A DNA stretch of 6,032 nucleotides from an uncultured Alphaproteobacteria bacterium (lineage in GTDB: Bacteria; Pseudomonadota; Alphaproteobacteria; Caulobacterales; Caulobacteraceae): contig CALETE010000078.1 in assembly GCA_937920085.1 (NCBI GenBank), positions 1 through 6,032 of the forward strand, in the 5' to 3' direction. The notes beneath the pieces were generated by a model, which had not been told where the DNA came from, did no database searches, and saw only the letters and a list, made by a program, of their open reading frames with translations. The stretch's first letter is position 1, and every line of letters starts with the position of its first letter. Of this stretch, positions 1-4,861 are shown in pieces. The position numbers and the translations under genes were made by a program.

Positions 1-183
1 AGGGACCCCAAACTCCAAATCCCCCAGGGGTGCCCAGATCGCCTCGCCGCTCCAGCGCACGTGCACCATTTGGGTCTCGAAGGGCAGCCTAGCGAGGATG
101 GCGGCGCAGGTCTTGGGGGCGGTCTCGGTTTCCAGGCGGCCGGTGAAGTCGTAGGGGCCGAGGGTGAGGCGGAGGTGGGTCAT
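1..183 (-). CDS. DUF3830 family protein (cyclophilin-like), N-terminal part
   Basis: This is a partial gene: its ATG is at 183-181 and it leaves the window at position 1 after 61 codons without a stop. The visible protein begins MTHLRLTLGPYDF, continues through ETETAPKTCAAILARLP, and reaches VRWSGEAIWAPLGD at residues 44-57. This start, the APKTC segment and the RWSGEA.W.PLG segment match my memory of the DUF3830 family. Those are small proteins of about 130-150 residues with a cyclophilin-like beta-barrel fold and no established biochemical role, often encoded near amidohydrolase or dipeptide-metabolism genes. Upstream of the start, on its own strand, there is only a weak purine run (AGAGAG). 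The gene diverges from the accessory block; the LexA box at 281-295 lies 97 nt upstream of its start, probably too far to be its operator. The family call is from recognition, not a search. Confidence 0.72.
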   Translation of the reverse strand, partial: MTHLRLTLGPYDFTGRLETETAPKTCAAILARLPFETQMVHVRWSGEAIWAPLGDLEFGVP

Positions 184-280
184 GGGGTCTCTCTGTCATT
201 TGGCGCTGTCTTAAATGGCATCGGGAGCGACCGGCTACAGGAACTTCGAATAGCGAAAGGGTTGGCCTCGCCCCTCAAAT

Positions 281-295
281 GTTCTCTTTTTGTTC
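281..295 (+). promoter_or_regulatory. LexA (SOS) box, exact GTTC-N7-GTTC
   Basis: The sequence GTTCTCTTTTTGTTC is an exact match to GTTC-N7-GTTC, the LexA operator established for Alphaproteobacteria such as Caulobacter and Rhodobacter. Its last 14 bases recur exactly at 1288-1301, in front of the next gene of the block. It sits 144 nt upstream of the toxin candidate's TTG start and abuts a possible -35 hexamer. The inference is that LexA represses the toxin gene and DNA damage relieves this repression. Confidence 0.72.
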
Positions 296-324
296 TTGTC
301 AAAAGGAGGGTTCCGTGTCATATT
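296..324 (+). promoter_or_regulatory. Possible sigma-70-type promoter next to the LexA box
   Basis: TTGTCA at 296-301 (5 of 6 to the -35 consensus) is followed after 17 nt by CATATT at 319-324 (4 of 6 to the -10 consensus). The LexA box ends at 295, so bound LexA would touch the -35 element, a plausible repression geometry. Transcription would start near 331 and give a leader of about 110 nt before the TTG start at 440. The -10 match is mediocre, and a promoter farther upstream with the operator nearer its -10 is also possible. Confidence 0.35.
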
Positions 325-347
325 TCGTTTCGTCGATCACGTCCCCG

Positions 348-411
348 AATTGAAATGGGCTTGCGGCCGTTTGACTGGCCTCAACGGATTTTCTGAGCCG
401 CAATTTCAATT
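348..411 (+). other. Foldable leader (nested inverted repeats) before the toxin candidate
   Basis: AATTGAAAT at 348-356 is the exact reverse complement of ATTTCAATT at 403-411. Inside this 9-bp outer stem, CCGTTTGA at 367-374 pairs with TCAACGG at 381-387, leaving one bulged base. The structure would lie in the 5' leader of the gene starting at 440, ending 14 nt before its Shine-Dalgarno sequence. It may be a translational control element or chance folding; the outer arms are AT-rich and far apart, so stability is uncertain. Confidence 0.3.
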
Positions 412-425
412 TCAGGACGCCCTTT

Positions 426-431
426 AAGGAG
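426..431 (+). promoter_or_regulatory. Shine-Dalgarno site fixing the TTG start
   Basis: AAGGAG sits 8 nt before the TTG at 440 and overlaps an in-frame TAA at 425-427. It therefore decides in favour of the rare TTG start over the internal ATG at 512, which has no comparable site. Confidence 0.7.
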
Positions 432-439
432 AACTATTT

Positions 440-1249
440 TTGGCTCTACGACAATCAGATCCTTCACGCCTTAGCGGTGCGGCGCTGCAGCGGTGGTTTC
501 GCCGTTCAGCTATGGAAATAGAGCAAGAACGGCGCGCTAACTCAGAGAACGCGCGACGTTTCTATTTTAATCAGACGGAATCCGATGGACGTCAGCCCTC
601 CGGGGCGACCGCAGAATCTGCATCAGTGCGCAGCCCAAACTTGAGCGCCCCTCAAGTCTCTTCGCCCTTAGATTTCGCCCAAGACGCGCTCGATGATTTT
701 CAAAAGGGACCGAAGATCCCGCGGCCAAACCTTGCGGAGTCTTTCATCCCGGTTGTGGGCCCGGCATGGGAGGCCGCTGGCGACTTGCAGGATGGGAACT
801 ATGGCGGAGCAGCCTTTAACGCCGCCATGGCTGTGGGCGACGCTCTGCCGGTCGGCGCTATCGTGAAGGGTGTTAAGGCGGCGAGGAAAGGTATTGGAGT
901 CCTGAAGGAGGGATCAGTCACTGCCGGCGCCGCTGCGGAAGCAATTAGGAAAGCTGGTCTTTCCGGCCCGGGCAAAGAAATTCATCACACCATCGCCTTG
1001 AAAGGACTGGGGCGCTCCGTCCCCGATTGGCGCAATCATTTTGCACTCTTGAAGGTTCTGCCAAAGGATATCCATCGTCGTTTGACAGGTAGATGGAAGG
1101 GCGAGCCAAGATTTAACCCGGTGCTGCGTGTTTGGCATGGGACAACGGATTGGCAGAAGACCGTCCCTGTCGCTATTGGCGCCTATACCGCTGACGCCTG
1201 GGAAAATCTAAATCGTCCCTTTGAGATCCAGAAAGATCCAAAGAAGTGA
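440..1249 (+). CDS. Candidate nuclease toxin with HNH/Endo VII-like C-terminal domain
   Basis: This encodes 269 residues from a TTG start. The start is well supported: AAGGAG lies at 426-431 with an 8-nt spacer, and an in-frame TAA at 425-427 rules out an earlier start. ATG at 512 (residue 25) is the only reasonable alternative. Residues 11-42 are charged and probably helical; 43-95 are polar and Ser/Pro-rich, linker-like. Residues 101-143 form a Gly/Ala-rich hydrophobic segment starting FIPVVGPAWEAAGDL, similar to segments that precede toxin domains in polymorphic toxins. The C-terminal domain (about 180-269) has His182-His183, Asn199-His200, His212-Arg213 and WHGTTDW at 232-238. This His/Asn spacing suggests a treble-clef HNH/Endonuclease VII-type nuclease, but I cannot name the family. 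By my count this domain has 16 Lys/Arg and 9 Asp/Glu, fitting nucleic-acid binding. There is no signal peptide, and no secretion-system gene is nearby. An acidic ORF follows, as expected for an immunity gene. Another intracellular role is possible. Confidence 0.6.
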   Translation: MALRQSDPSRLSGAALQRWFRRSAMEIEQERRANSENARRFYFNQTESDGRQPSGATAESASVRSPNLSAPQVSSPLDFAQDALDDFQKGPKIPRPNLAESFIPVVGPAWEAAGDLQDGNYGGAAFNAAMAVGDALPVGAIVKGVKAARKGIGVLKEGSVTAGAAAEAIRKAGLSGPGKEIHHTIALKGLGRSVPDWRNHFALLKVLPKDIHRRLTGRWKGEPRFNPVLRVWHGTTDWQKTVPVAIGAYTADAWENLNRPFEIQKDPKK

Positions 1250-1286
1250 CCTTGGTAAGGTTTGAGTCTTGATATGCTAATGGCAA

Positions 1287-1301
1287 ATTCTCTTTTTGTT
1301 C
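1287..1301 (+). promoter_or_regulatory. Second, near-consensus LexA box
   Basis: ATTCTCTTTTTGTTC differs from the perfect box at 281-295 only at its first base (A for G) and keeps the same seven-base spacer. It lies between the toxin candidate's stop and the partner gene's ATG, 13 nt before that ATG, so LexA there would cover the expected transcription start. A weak possible promoter precedes it: TTGGTA at 1252-1257, 18 nt, then GCTAAT at 1276-1281, each 4 of 6 to consensus. One half-site is imperfect, so binding may be weaker than at the first box. Confidence 0.5.
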
Positions 1302-1314
1302 CCTGGCGCCGCTC

Positions 1315-1770
1315 ATGAATTCCAGCGAGATCAAATTCACATATCCAGTCCTTGGTTTCTCATCCGACGGCGACCTCTATGGGTTTCCAGACCTGGATCG
1401 TTTGACCAAGTGTGGTCCTCGCACGCTTGAGGACAGATGGCACATCGGTATGGAGCTGGTAGATGATCGCCTAAAGCGATGGCGCGTGTTGTCGGTTCGG
1501 CGGACAGGTCGCGCAGGGTCCCTCCTGGGCCTGCTATGGATTTTTGGACCGCCTCAGTCTCGAGTTGAGTTTGAGTTAGTGGACATGCCGCCGATCTCAA
1601 TGAAGGAAGTGCAAGAGCGGGCATGCAAGGCCATGGAGCACCAAAAGGAAGACTATTACGGCGAAGACGGCCAGAAAGAGTACGAGGACACGCTCAAAAA
1701 CATTGGCGAGACGAATTCGGCGAGGGAGTTATACAACCTACTCAACCCAGATACATTTGAAGGTTATTGA
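1315..1770 (+). CDS. Small acidic protein, candidate immunity/antitoxin partner
   Basis: This encodes 151 residues and I do not recognise its family. Its role is inferred from position and character: it lies 65 nt behind the nuclease candidate on the same strand, has the usual size of an immunity protein, and is acidic (27 Asp/Glu against 20 Lys/Arg by my count). The acidity is concentrated in the helical tail at about 97-151, where KEDYYGEDGQKEYED spans 111-125. The N-terminal part (about 5-90) alternates short hydrophobic and polar stretches, suggesting a beta-rich domain, with tryptophans at 42, 56 and 75. No signal peptide or clear membrane segment is seen; SLLGLLWIF at 69-77 is too short. 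ATG at 1315 is chosen because only a CTG at 1303 lies between it and the upstream in-frame TGA at 1270; no good Shine-Dalgarno is visible. A near-perfect LexA box just upstream suggests it also has its own SOS-responsive promoter. Lower GC than the flanks supports an accessory origin. Confidence 0.6.
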   Translation: MNSSEIKFTYPVLGFSSDGDLYGFPDLDRLTKCGPRTLEDRWHIGMELVDDRLKRWRVLSVRRTGRAGSLLGLLWIFGPPQSRVEFELVDMPPISMKEVQERACKAMEHQKEDYYGEDGQKEYEDTLKNIGETNSARELYNLLNPDTFEGY

Positions 1771-1780
1771 CCAAAGGGGG

Positions 1781-1796
1781 CAAGCCTTTGGGGCTT
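1781..1796. terminator. Weak hairpin between convergent genes
   Basis: CAAGCC at 1781-1786 and GGCTTG at 1791-1796 form a 6-bp stem with a 4-nt loop in the 45-nt gap between the convergent genes ending at 1770 and 1816. The nearest plus-strand T-run (TTTT, 1806-1809) is about 10 nt away, so this is a poor intrinsic terminator in either direction. Position is its main support. Confidence 0.25.
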
Positions 1797-1815
1797 GGAG
1801 CCTGCTTTTGTCGCC

Positions 1816-2160
1816 CTATCCCACAACCGACCCTGCCCCCAAATCCTTCCGCCAGTGGGCCAGCCGTTCCTTTAGCAGGCGATCGAGGATGTAGGGGCTG
1901 ACGTCCTTGATCTCGAGGACTTCGGCCACGGCATAGGTCAGGCCCGCCTCCCCATGGGCGGCCCAAGCGGCTTGCATGGCCTTGTTGCGGTGGCTGCCCA
2001 TGCGCAGTTGAAAGAAGACGGAGTTCTGGGCGGAGTCGAGGTTGCGGCTGATCCCGACCCAGGTCTCGCCAGAAGCGGCGCAGTCCACCCGGAATATCCC
2101 CCGCTGGGCCTTGCGTTCCTTATAGGCGGCGGTGATTTCGCGCTTTCGCTGGTTTTCCAT
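1816..2160 (-). CDS. Small GIY-YIG nuclease-like protein
   Basis: This encodes 114 residues, which fits a free-standing GIY-YIG-like domain. The GIY strand is represented by GIF at 21-23 and the YIG strand by WVGIS at 34-38. A helical segment follows, including SVFFQLRMGSHRNKAMQAAW at 47-66, then HGEAGLTYAVAEVLE at 69-83, where the family's catalytic glutamate would be sought (Glu71 or Glu80). This layout resembles short bacterial proteins annotated as GIY-YIG family nucleases that begin with a charged helix and a G-I-F motif. The substitutions in both signature strands leave catalytic activity open. The ATG at 2160 has only a poorly spaced AGGA before it, but no better start was found. The GNAT gene lies upstream on the same strand, 72 nt away, with a strong hairpin between, so independent transcription is likely. 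It converges on the toxin/immunity block. Family call from motif recognition. Confidence 0.65.
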   Translation of the reverse strand: MENQRKREITAAYKERKAQRGIFRVDCAASGETWVGISRNLDSAQNSVFFQLRMGSHRNKAMQAAWAAHGEAGLTYAVAEVLEIKDVSPYILDRLLKERLAHWRKDLGAGSVVG

Positions 2161-2175
2161 GATCCTGATCCGAAC

Positions 2176-2214
2176 TGACGGAGGCGGGTTGTACGCGGTT
2201 TCCCGTCTCCGTCA
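2176..2214. terminator. Strong hairpin between the GNAT and GIY-YIG-like genes
   Basis: TGACGGAGGCGGG at 2176-2188 and CCCGTCTCCGTCA at 2202-2214 form a 13-bp stem with one G-T wobble and a 13-nt loop. It lies downstream of the GNAT stop (2233) and 15 nt upstream of the GIY-YIG-like ATG (2160). On the minus strand, the direction of both genes, it is not followed by a T-run; the AT-rich tail (ATTTATAT) is on the plus-strand side. It could terminate or attenuate GNAT transcription, stabilise its 3' end, or influence the start of the next gene. Confidence 0.45.
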
Positions 2215-2232
2215 ATTTATATCCGGATAATA

Positions 2233-2799
2233 TTAACCTTGGGAAGTCCGCCACTCCTCGGCCAGCAGGGCGTAGGTATAGGTGTCGCGCCAGGCACCCT
2301 TGATCATTCTGTTTTGCACGAACCGCCCCTCCCTGCGCATACCGAGCTTGCGCATGACCCCCCAAGAGCCGCGGTTGCGGACATCGCAGGTGGCGACAAT
2401 GCGATGCAGGCCAAGGGTTTCAAACCCGACCTTGATCAGGGCGCGGGCCGCTTCTGACGTTAGACCCTGACGCCAGTAGGCCCCATGTAGGCTGTAGCCC
2501 ATCTCGGCCGTGCGGTTGTCTTCATCAACCACCCACAGACGGATGGAACCGATGACCCGATCATCGGTCTTGAGGGCCATGGCAAGGCCCACATCGGTCC
2601 TGGGCCACCGGGCCTGAGCTTCGAAGTGCCGATCCAGAAAGACTCGCGTCTCATCCTCGGTGTTTGGACCCCAGGCCATGAACCGGGAGACATCTGGCCG
2701 GCTGGCATAGGCATTCACGTCAGCCTCATCCTCAGGGCGGAATTCCCGAAGGCGTAGTCGTTCGGTCTCAATGGGAAACCAGGGTTTGGTGTCAGTCAT
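2233..2799 (-). CDS. GNAT family N-acetyltransferase (RimJ/RimL type)
   Basis: This encodes 188 residues, a normal length for the RimJ/RimL-like group (Acetyltransf_3 type). These enzymes transfer acetyl from acetyl-CoA to an amino group, on ribosomal protein N-termini or on small molecules; the substrate here cannot be told. The N-terminus has the typical ETERLRLREFRPED (residues 11-24). The acetyl-CoA pyrophosphate-binding motif A appears as YWRQGLTSEA at 108-117, after the beta-strand AEMGYSL. The segment CDVRNRGSWGVMRKLGM (138-154) with Asn142 and Ser145 followed by REGRF is the usual C-terminal signature. The ATG at 2799 has GGAGAG seven to nine bases upstream on its strand, a good ribosome-binding site. 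The protein is cytosolic with no membrane segment. It diverges from the aminopeptidase gene across a 232-nt gap and is followed by a strong hairpin, so it is probably monocistronic. Confidence 0.93.
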   Translation of the reverse strand: MTDTKPWFPIETERLRLREFRPEDEADVNAYASRPDVSRFMAWGPNTEDETRVFLDRHFEAQARWPRTDVGLAMALKTDDRVIGSIRLWVVDEDNRTAEMGYSLHGAYWRQGLTSEAARALIKVGFETLGLHRIVATCDVRNRGSWGVMRKLGMRREGRFVQNRMIKGAWRDTYTYALLAEEWRTSQG

Positions 2800-3031
2800 G
2801 GAAGCTCTCCGATTTTTGACGTTTCGGGCGGGCTTCGTCAGCGATCCCGGCCGATTGGGCGGGATCTGATCGTCTGGCTGGGCCTAAGGCGTGCGCCGAC
2901 GAACGATCCCGGAGGGACCGTTGAAATTGGAGCAGGCCTGGGCGGCGAGGGCGATCATGAGACAAAAAATGCCCGAAAATCGGCGGTCCGGCAAGACCGC
3001 CCCCTTTGCGCGCCTTGGTCGAAGGTCTTAG

Positions 3032-4861
3032 ATGCTGTCCATGCATCAGACCTTCACCGAATCCACCGACCCGACCTTTGGCCCCAAGAACGTGCCCCTG
3101 ATCCGTCAGGCCATGGCCGCCCAGGGCCTCGACGGCTTTCTCGTGCCCCATGAGGACGAGCATCAGAACGAATACCTGCCACAGGCCAATGACCGCTTGG
3201 CCTGGGCCACGGGCTTTACCGGCTCTGCTGGGGCTGCGGTGATCCTGAAGGACAAGGCCGCCGTCTTTGTGGACGGCCGCTACACCCTGCAGGTCCGCGA
3301 TCAGGTGGATCAGTCGGTCTTCGAAATCCGCGACCTCGTAGAGGGCGGTGTGCCGCTCTATGTGGAGACCGCCGTGAAAGCCGGTCAGGTGGTGGGCTAT
3401 GATCCGCGCCTGCACAGCCCTGACGCCCTAGGCCACCTCCGCAACGCCGCTGCCAAGTCCGGCGCGGTCTTGAAGCCCGTAGAGATCAGCCCCCTCGATC
3501 AAGCCTGGGGCGCTGATCGCCCAGCCCAGCCCATGGCCCCGGTGGTTCCTCAGCCCCTCGATTATTCCGGCGAGGACTCCACCGACAAGCGCGCCCGGGT
3601 CGGCGCAGCCTTGGAGCGCCTGGGTGCTGACGCTGCCGTCATCACCGCGCCCGCCTCCATCGCCTGGCTGTTCAATATTCGAGGCGGTGACGTGATCCGC
3701 TCCCCCCTGCCCATTAGCCAAGCCGTGTTGAATAAGGACGGCACGGCCCGCCTGTTCATGGAGCCCGCCAAGGTGACTGAAGCCCTGCCCGCCTGGCTGG
3801 GCAATCAGGTCTCCCTGGAAACCCCCGCCGATCTGGAGCCCGCCCTAGGGGCCCTCAAGGGTAAGCGGGTGCTGGTGGACCCAGCCCTGTCCTCGGCTTG
3901 GTATTTTGAGGCCCTGAACACGGCGGGTGCCCAGGTGGTGCGGGGTGACGATCCCTGCGCCCTGCCTCGGGCCTGCAAGAACGCCACGGAAATCGCAGGG
4001 ACCACCGAGGCCCATATCCGCGACGGGGTGGCCCTGGCCAAGTTCCTGCACTGGATCGACACCGAGGCCCAGACCACCTTCCCCGATGAGATGGAAGTGG
4101 TCACCCGCCTCGAAGCCTTCCGGGCCGAGAGCGGGGCCATGAAGGACCTCAGCTTCGACACCATTGCCGGGGCCCTGTCCAACGCAGCCCTGCCCCACTA
4201 TCGGCCCACCGAGCGCCTGAACAAGAAGACCACGCCGGGCTCGATCCTGCTGGTGGATTCCGGTGCCCAGTATCTGGACGGCACCACCGACGTCACCCGC
4301 ACCATGGCTCTGGGAACCCCCAGCCGGGAAATGTGCGAACGCTTCACCCTGGTGCTGAAGGGCCACCTGGCCCTGGCGTCGGTCCGCTTCCCCGCAGGCA
4401 CAACCGGGTCCGCCCTGGATGCCCTGGCCCGTACGGCCCTTTGGTCCCAAGGCTTTGACTATGACCATGGCACCGGACATGGGGTCGGGGTCTATCTGGG
4501 GGTCCATGAGGGCCCGCATCGGATCGCCAAGGCGCCAAACCTGGTGGCCCTGCGTCCCGGCATGATCGTGTCCAATGAGCCGGGCTATTACAAAGAAGGT
4601 GCCTACGGCATCCGCATTGAAAACCTGCAATACGTGACCGAGCCCGAGGAAATCCCCGGCGGCGAGCGGAAGATGCTGGGCTTCAAGGCCCTGACCCTGG
4701 CGCCCATTGATCGCCGTCTGATCGCCGTCGATCTGCTGAGGGCCGACGAGCGGGCTCAGCTTGACGCCTATCACGCCAGCGTCGTCGCGGCTGTGGGCCC
4801 GCGGCTTGAGCCTGACCTTCGCGCCTGGCTGGAGCGGGCCTGCGCCCCGATTGCGCCATGA
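3032..4861 (+). CDS. Xaa-Pro aminopeptidase (aminopeptidase P, M24B), long form
   Basis: This encodes 609 residues, matching the long three-domain aminopeptidase P (eukaryotic cytosolic type) rather than the shorter E. coli PepP of about 440. It removes an N-terminal residue preceding proline, using a dinuclear metal centre, usually manganese. Layout: creatinase-N-like domain at about 15-150, a second one at about 160-315, the M24 pita-bread catalytic domain at about 320-540, and an M24 C-terminal extension at about 545-607. All five metal ligands are visible: Asp409 and Asp420 (VDSGAQYLDGTTD, the standard 11-residue spacing), His483 (GTGHGVG), Glu516 (SNEPGYY) and Glu530 (RIENLQY). The active-site histidines correspond to His479, His492 and His496. 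No signal peptide is seen, so it is cytosolic. ATG at 3032 has GAAGG at 3021-3025; ATG at 3041 (residue 4) is an alternative. Its stop overlaps the next gene's ATG, giving a two-gene operon. It appears intact. Confidence 0.95.
   Translation: MLSMHQTFTESTDPTFGPKNVPLIRQAMAAQGLDGFLVPHEDEHQNEYLPQANDRLAWATGFTGSAGAAVILKDKAAVFVDGRYTLQVRDQVDQSVFEIRDLVEGGVPLYVETAVKAGQVVGYDPRLHSPDALGHLRNAAAKSGAVLKPVEISPLDQAWGADRPAQPMAPVVPQPLDYSGEDSTDKRARVGAALERLGADAAVITAPASIAWLFNIRGGDVIRSPLPISQAVLNKDGTARLFMEPAKVTEALPAWLGNQVSLETPADLEPALGALKGKRVLVDPALSSAWYFEALNTAGAQVVRGDDPCALPRACKNATEIAGTTEAHIRDGVALAKFLHWIDTEAQTTFPDEMEVVTRLEAFRAESGAMKDLSFDTIAGALSNAALPHYRPTERLNKKTTPGSILLVDSGAQYLDGTTDVTRTMALGTPSREMCERFTLVLKGHLALASVRFPAGTTGSALDALARTALWSQGFDYDHGTGHGVGVYLGVHEGPHRIAKAPNLVALRPGMIVSNEPGYYKEGAYGIRIENLQYVTEPEEIPGGERKMLGFKALTLAPIDRRLIAVDLLRADERAQLDAYHASVVAAVGPRLEPDLRAWLERACAPIAP

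Noticed and set aside
61..396. Plus-strand ORF of 111 codons at the left end
   Set aside because: It is antisense to the better-supported DUF3830 gene, runs on through the LexA box and promoter region, has a Gly-rich composition typical of a shadow frame, and lacks a recognisable domain.
440..1249. Secreted or type VI effector reading for the toxin candidate
   Set aside because: No signal peptide, PAAR, VgrG, RHS or haemagglutinin repeat is present, and no secretion genes are in the window, so a delivery route cannot be claimed.
1703..1894. Plus-strand ORF overlapping the end of the acidic protein gene
   Set aside because: It overlaps the acidic tail of the immunity candidate in another frame and runs into the antisense of the GIY-YIG-like gene; its product is low-complexity, Ser/Arg-rich, with no domain.
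2843..2866. Inverted repeat GATCCCG / CGGGATC in the gap between divergent genes
   Set aside because: A 7-bp GC-rich stem with a 10-nt loop is common by chance at this base composition. It has no T-run and no clear relation to either promoter, so I do not call an operator or terminator.
2792..3415. Minus-strand ORF of 207 codons spanning the GNAT-peptidase gap
   Set aside because: Most of it is antisense to the peptidase N-terminus, and the rest covers an intergenic region. No domain was recognised, so it gives no support for a gene in the 2800-3031 gap.
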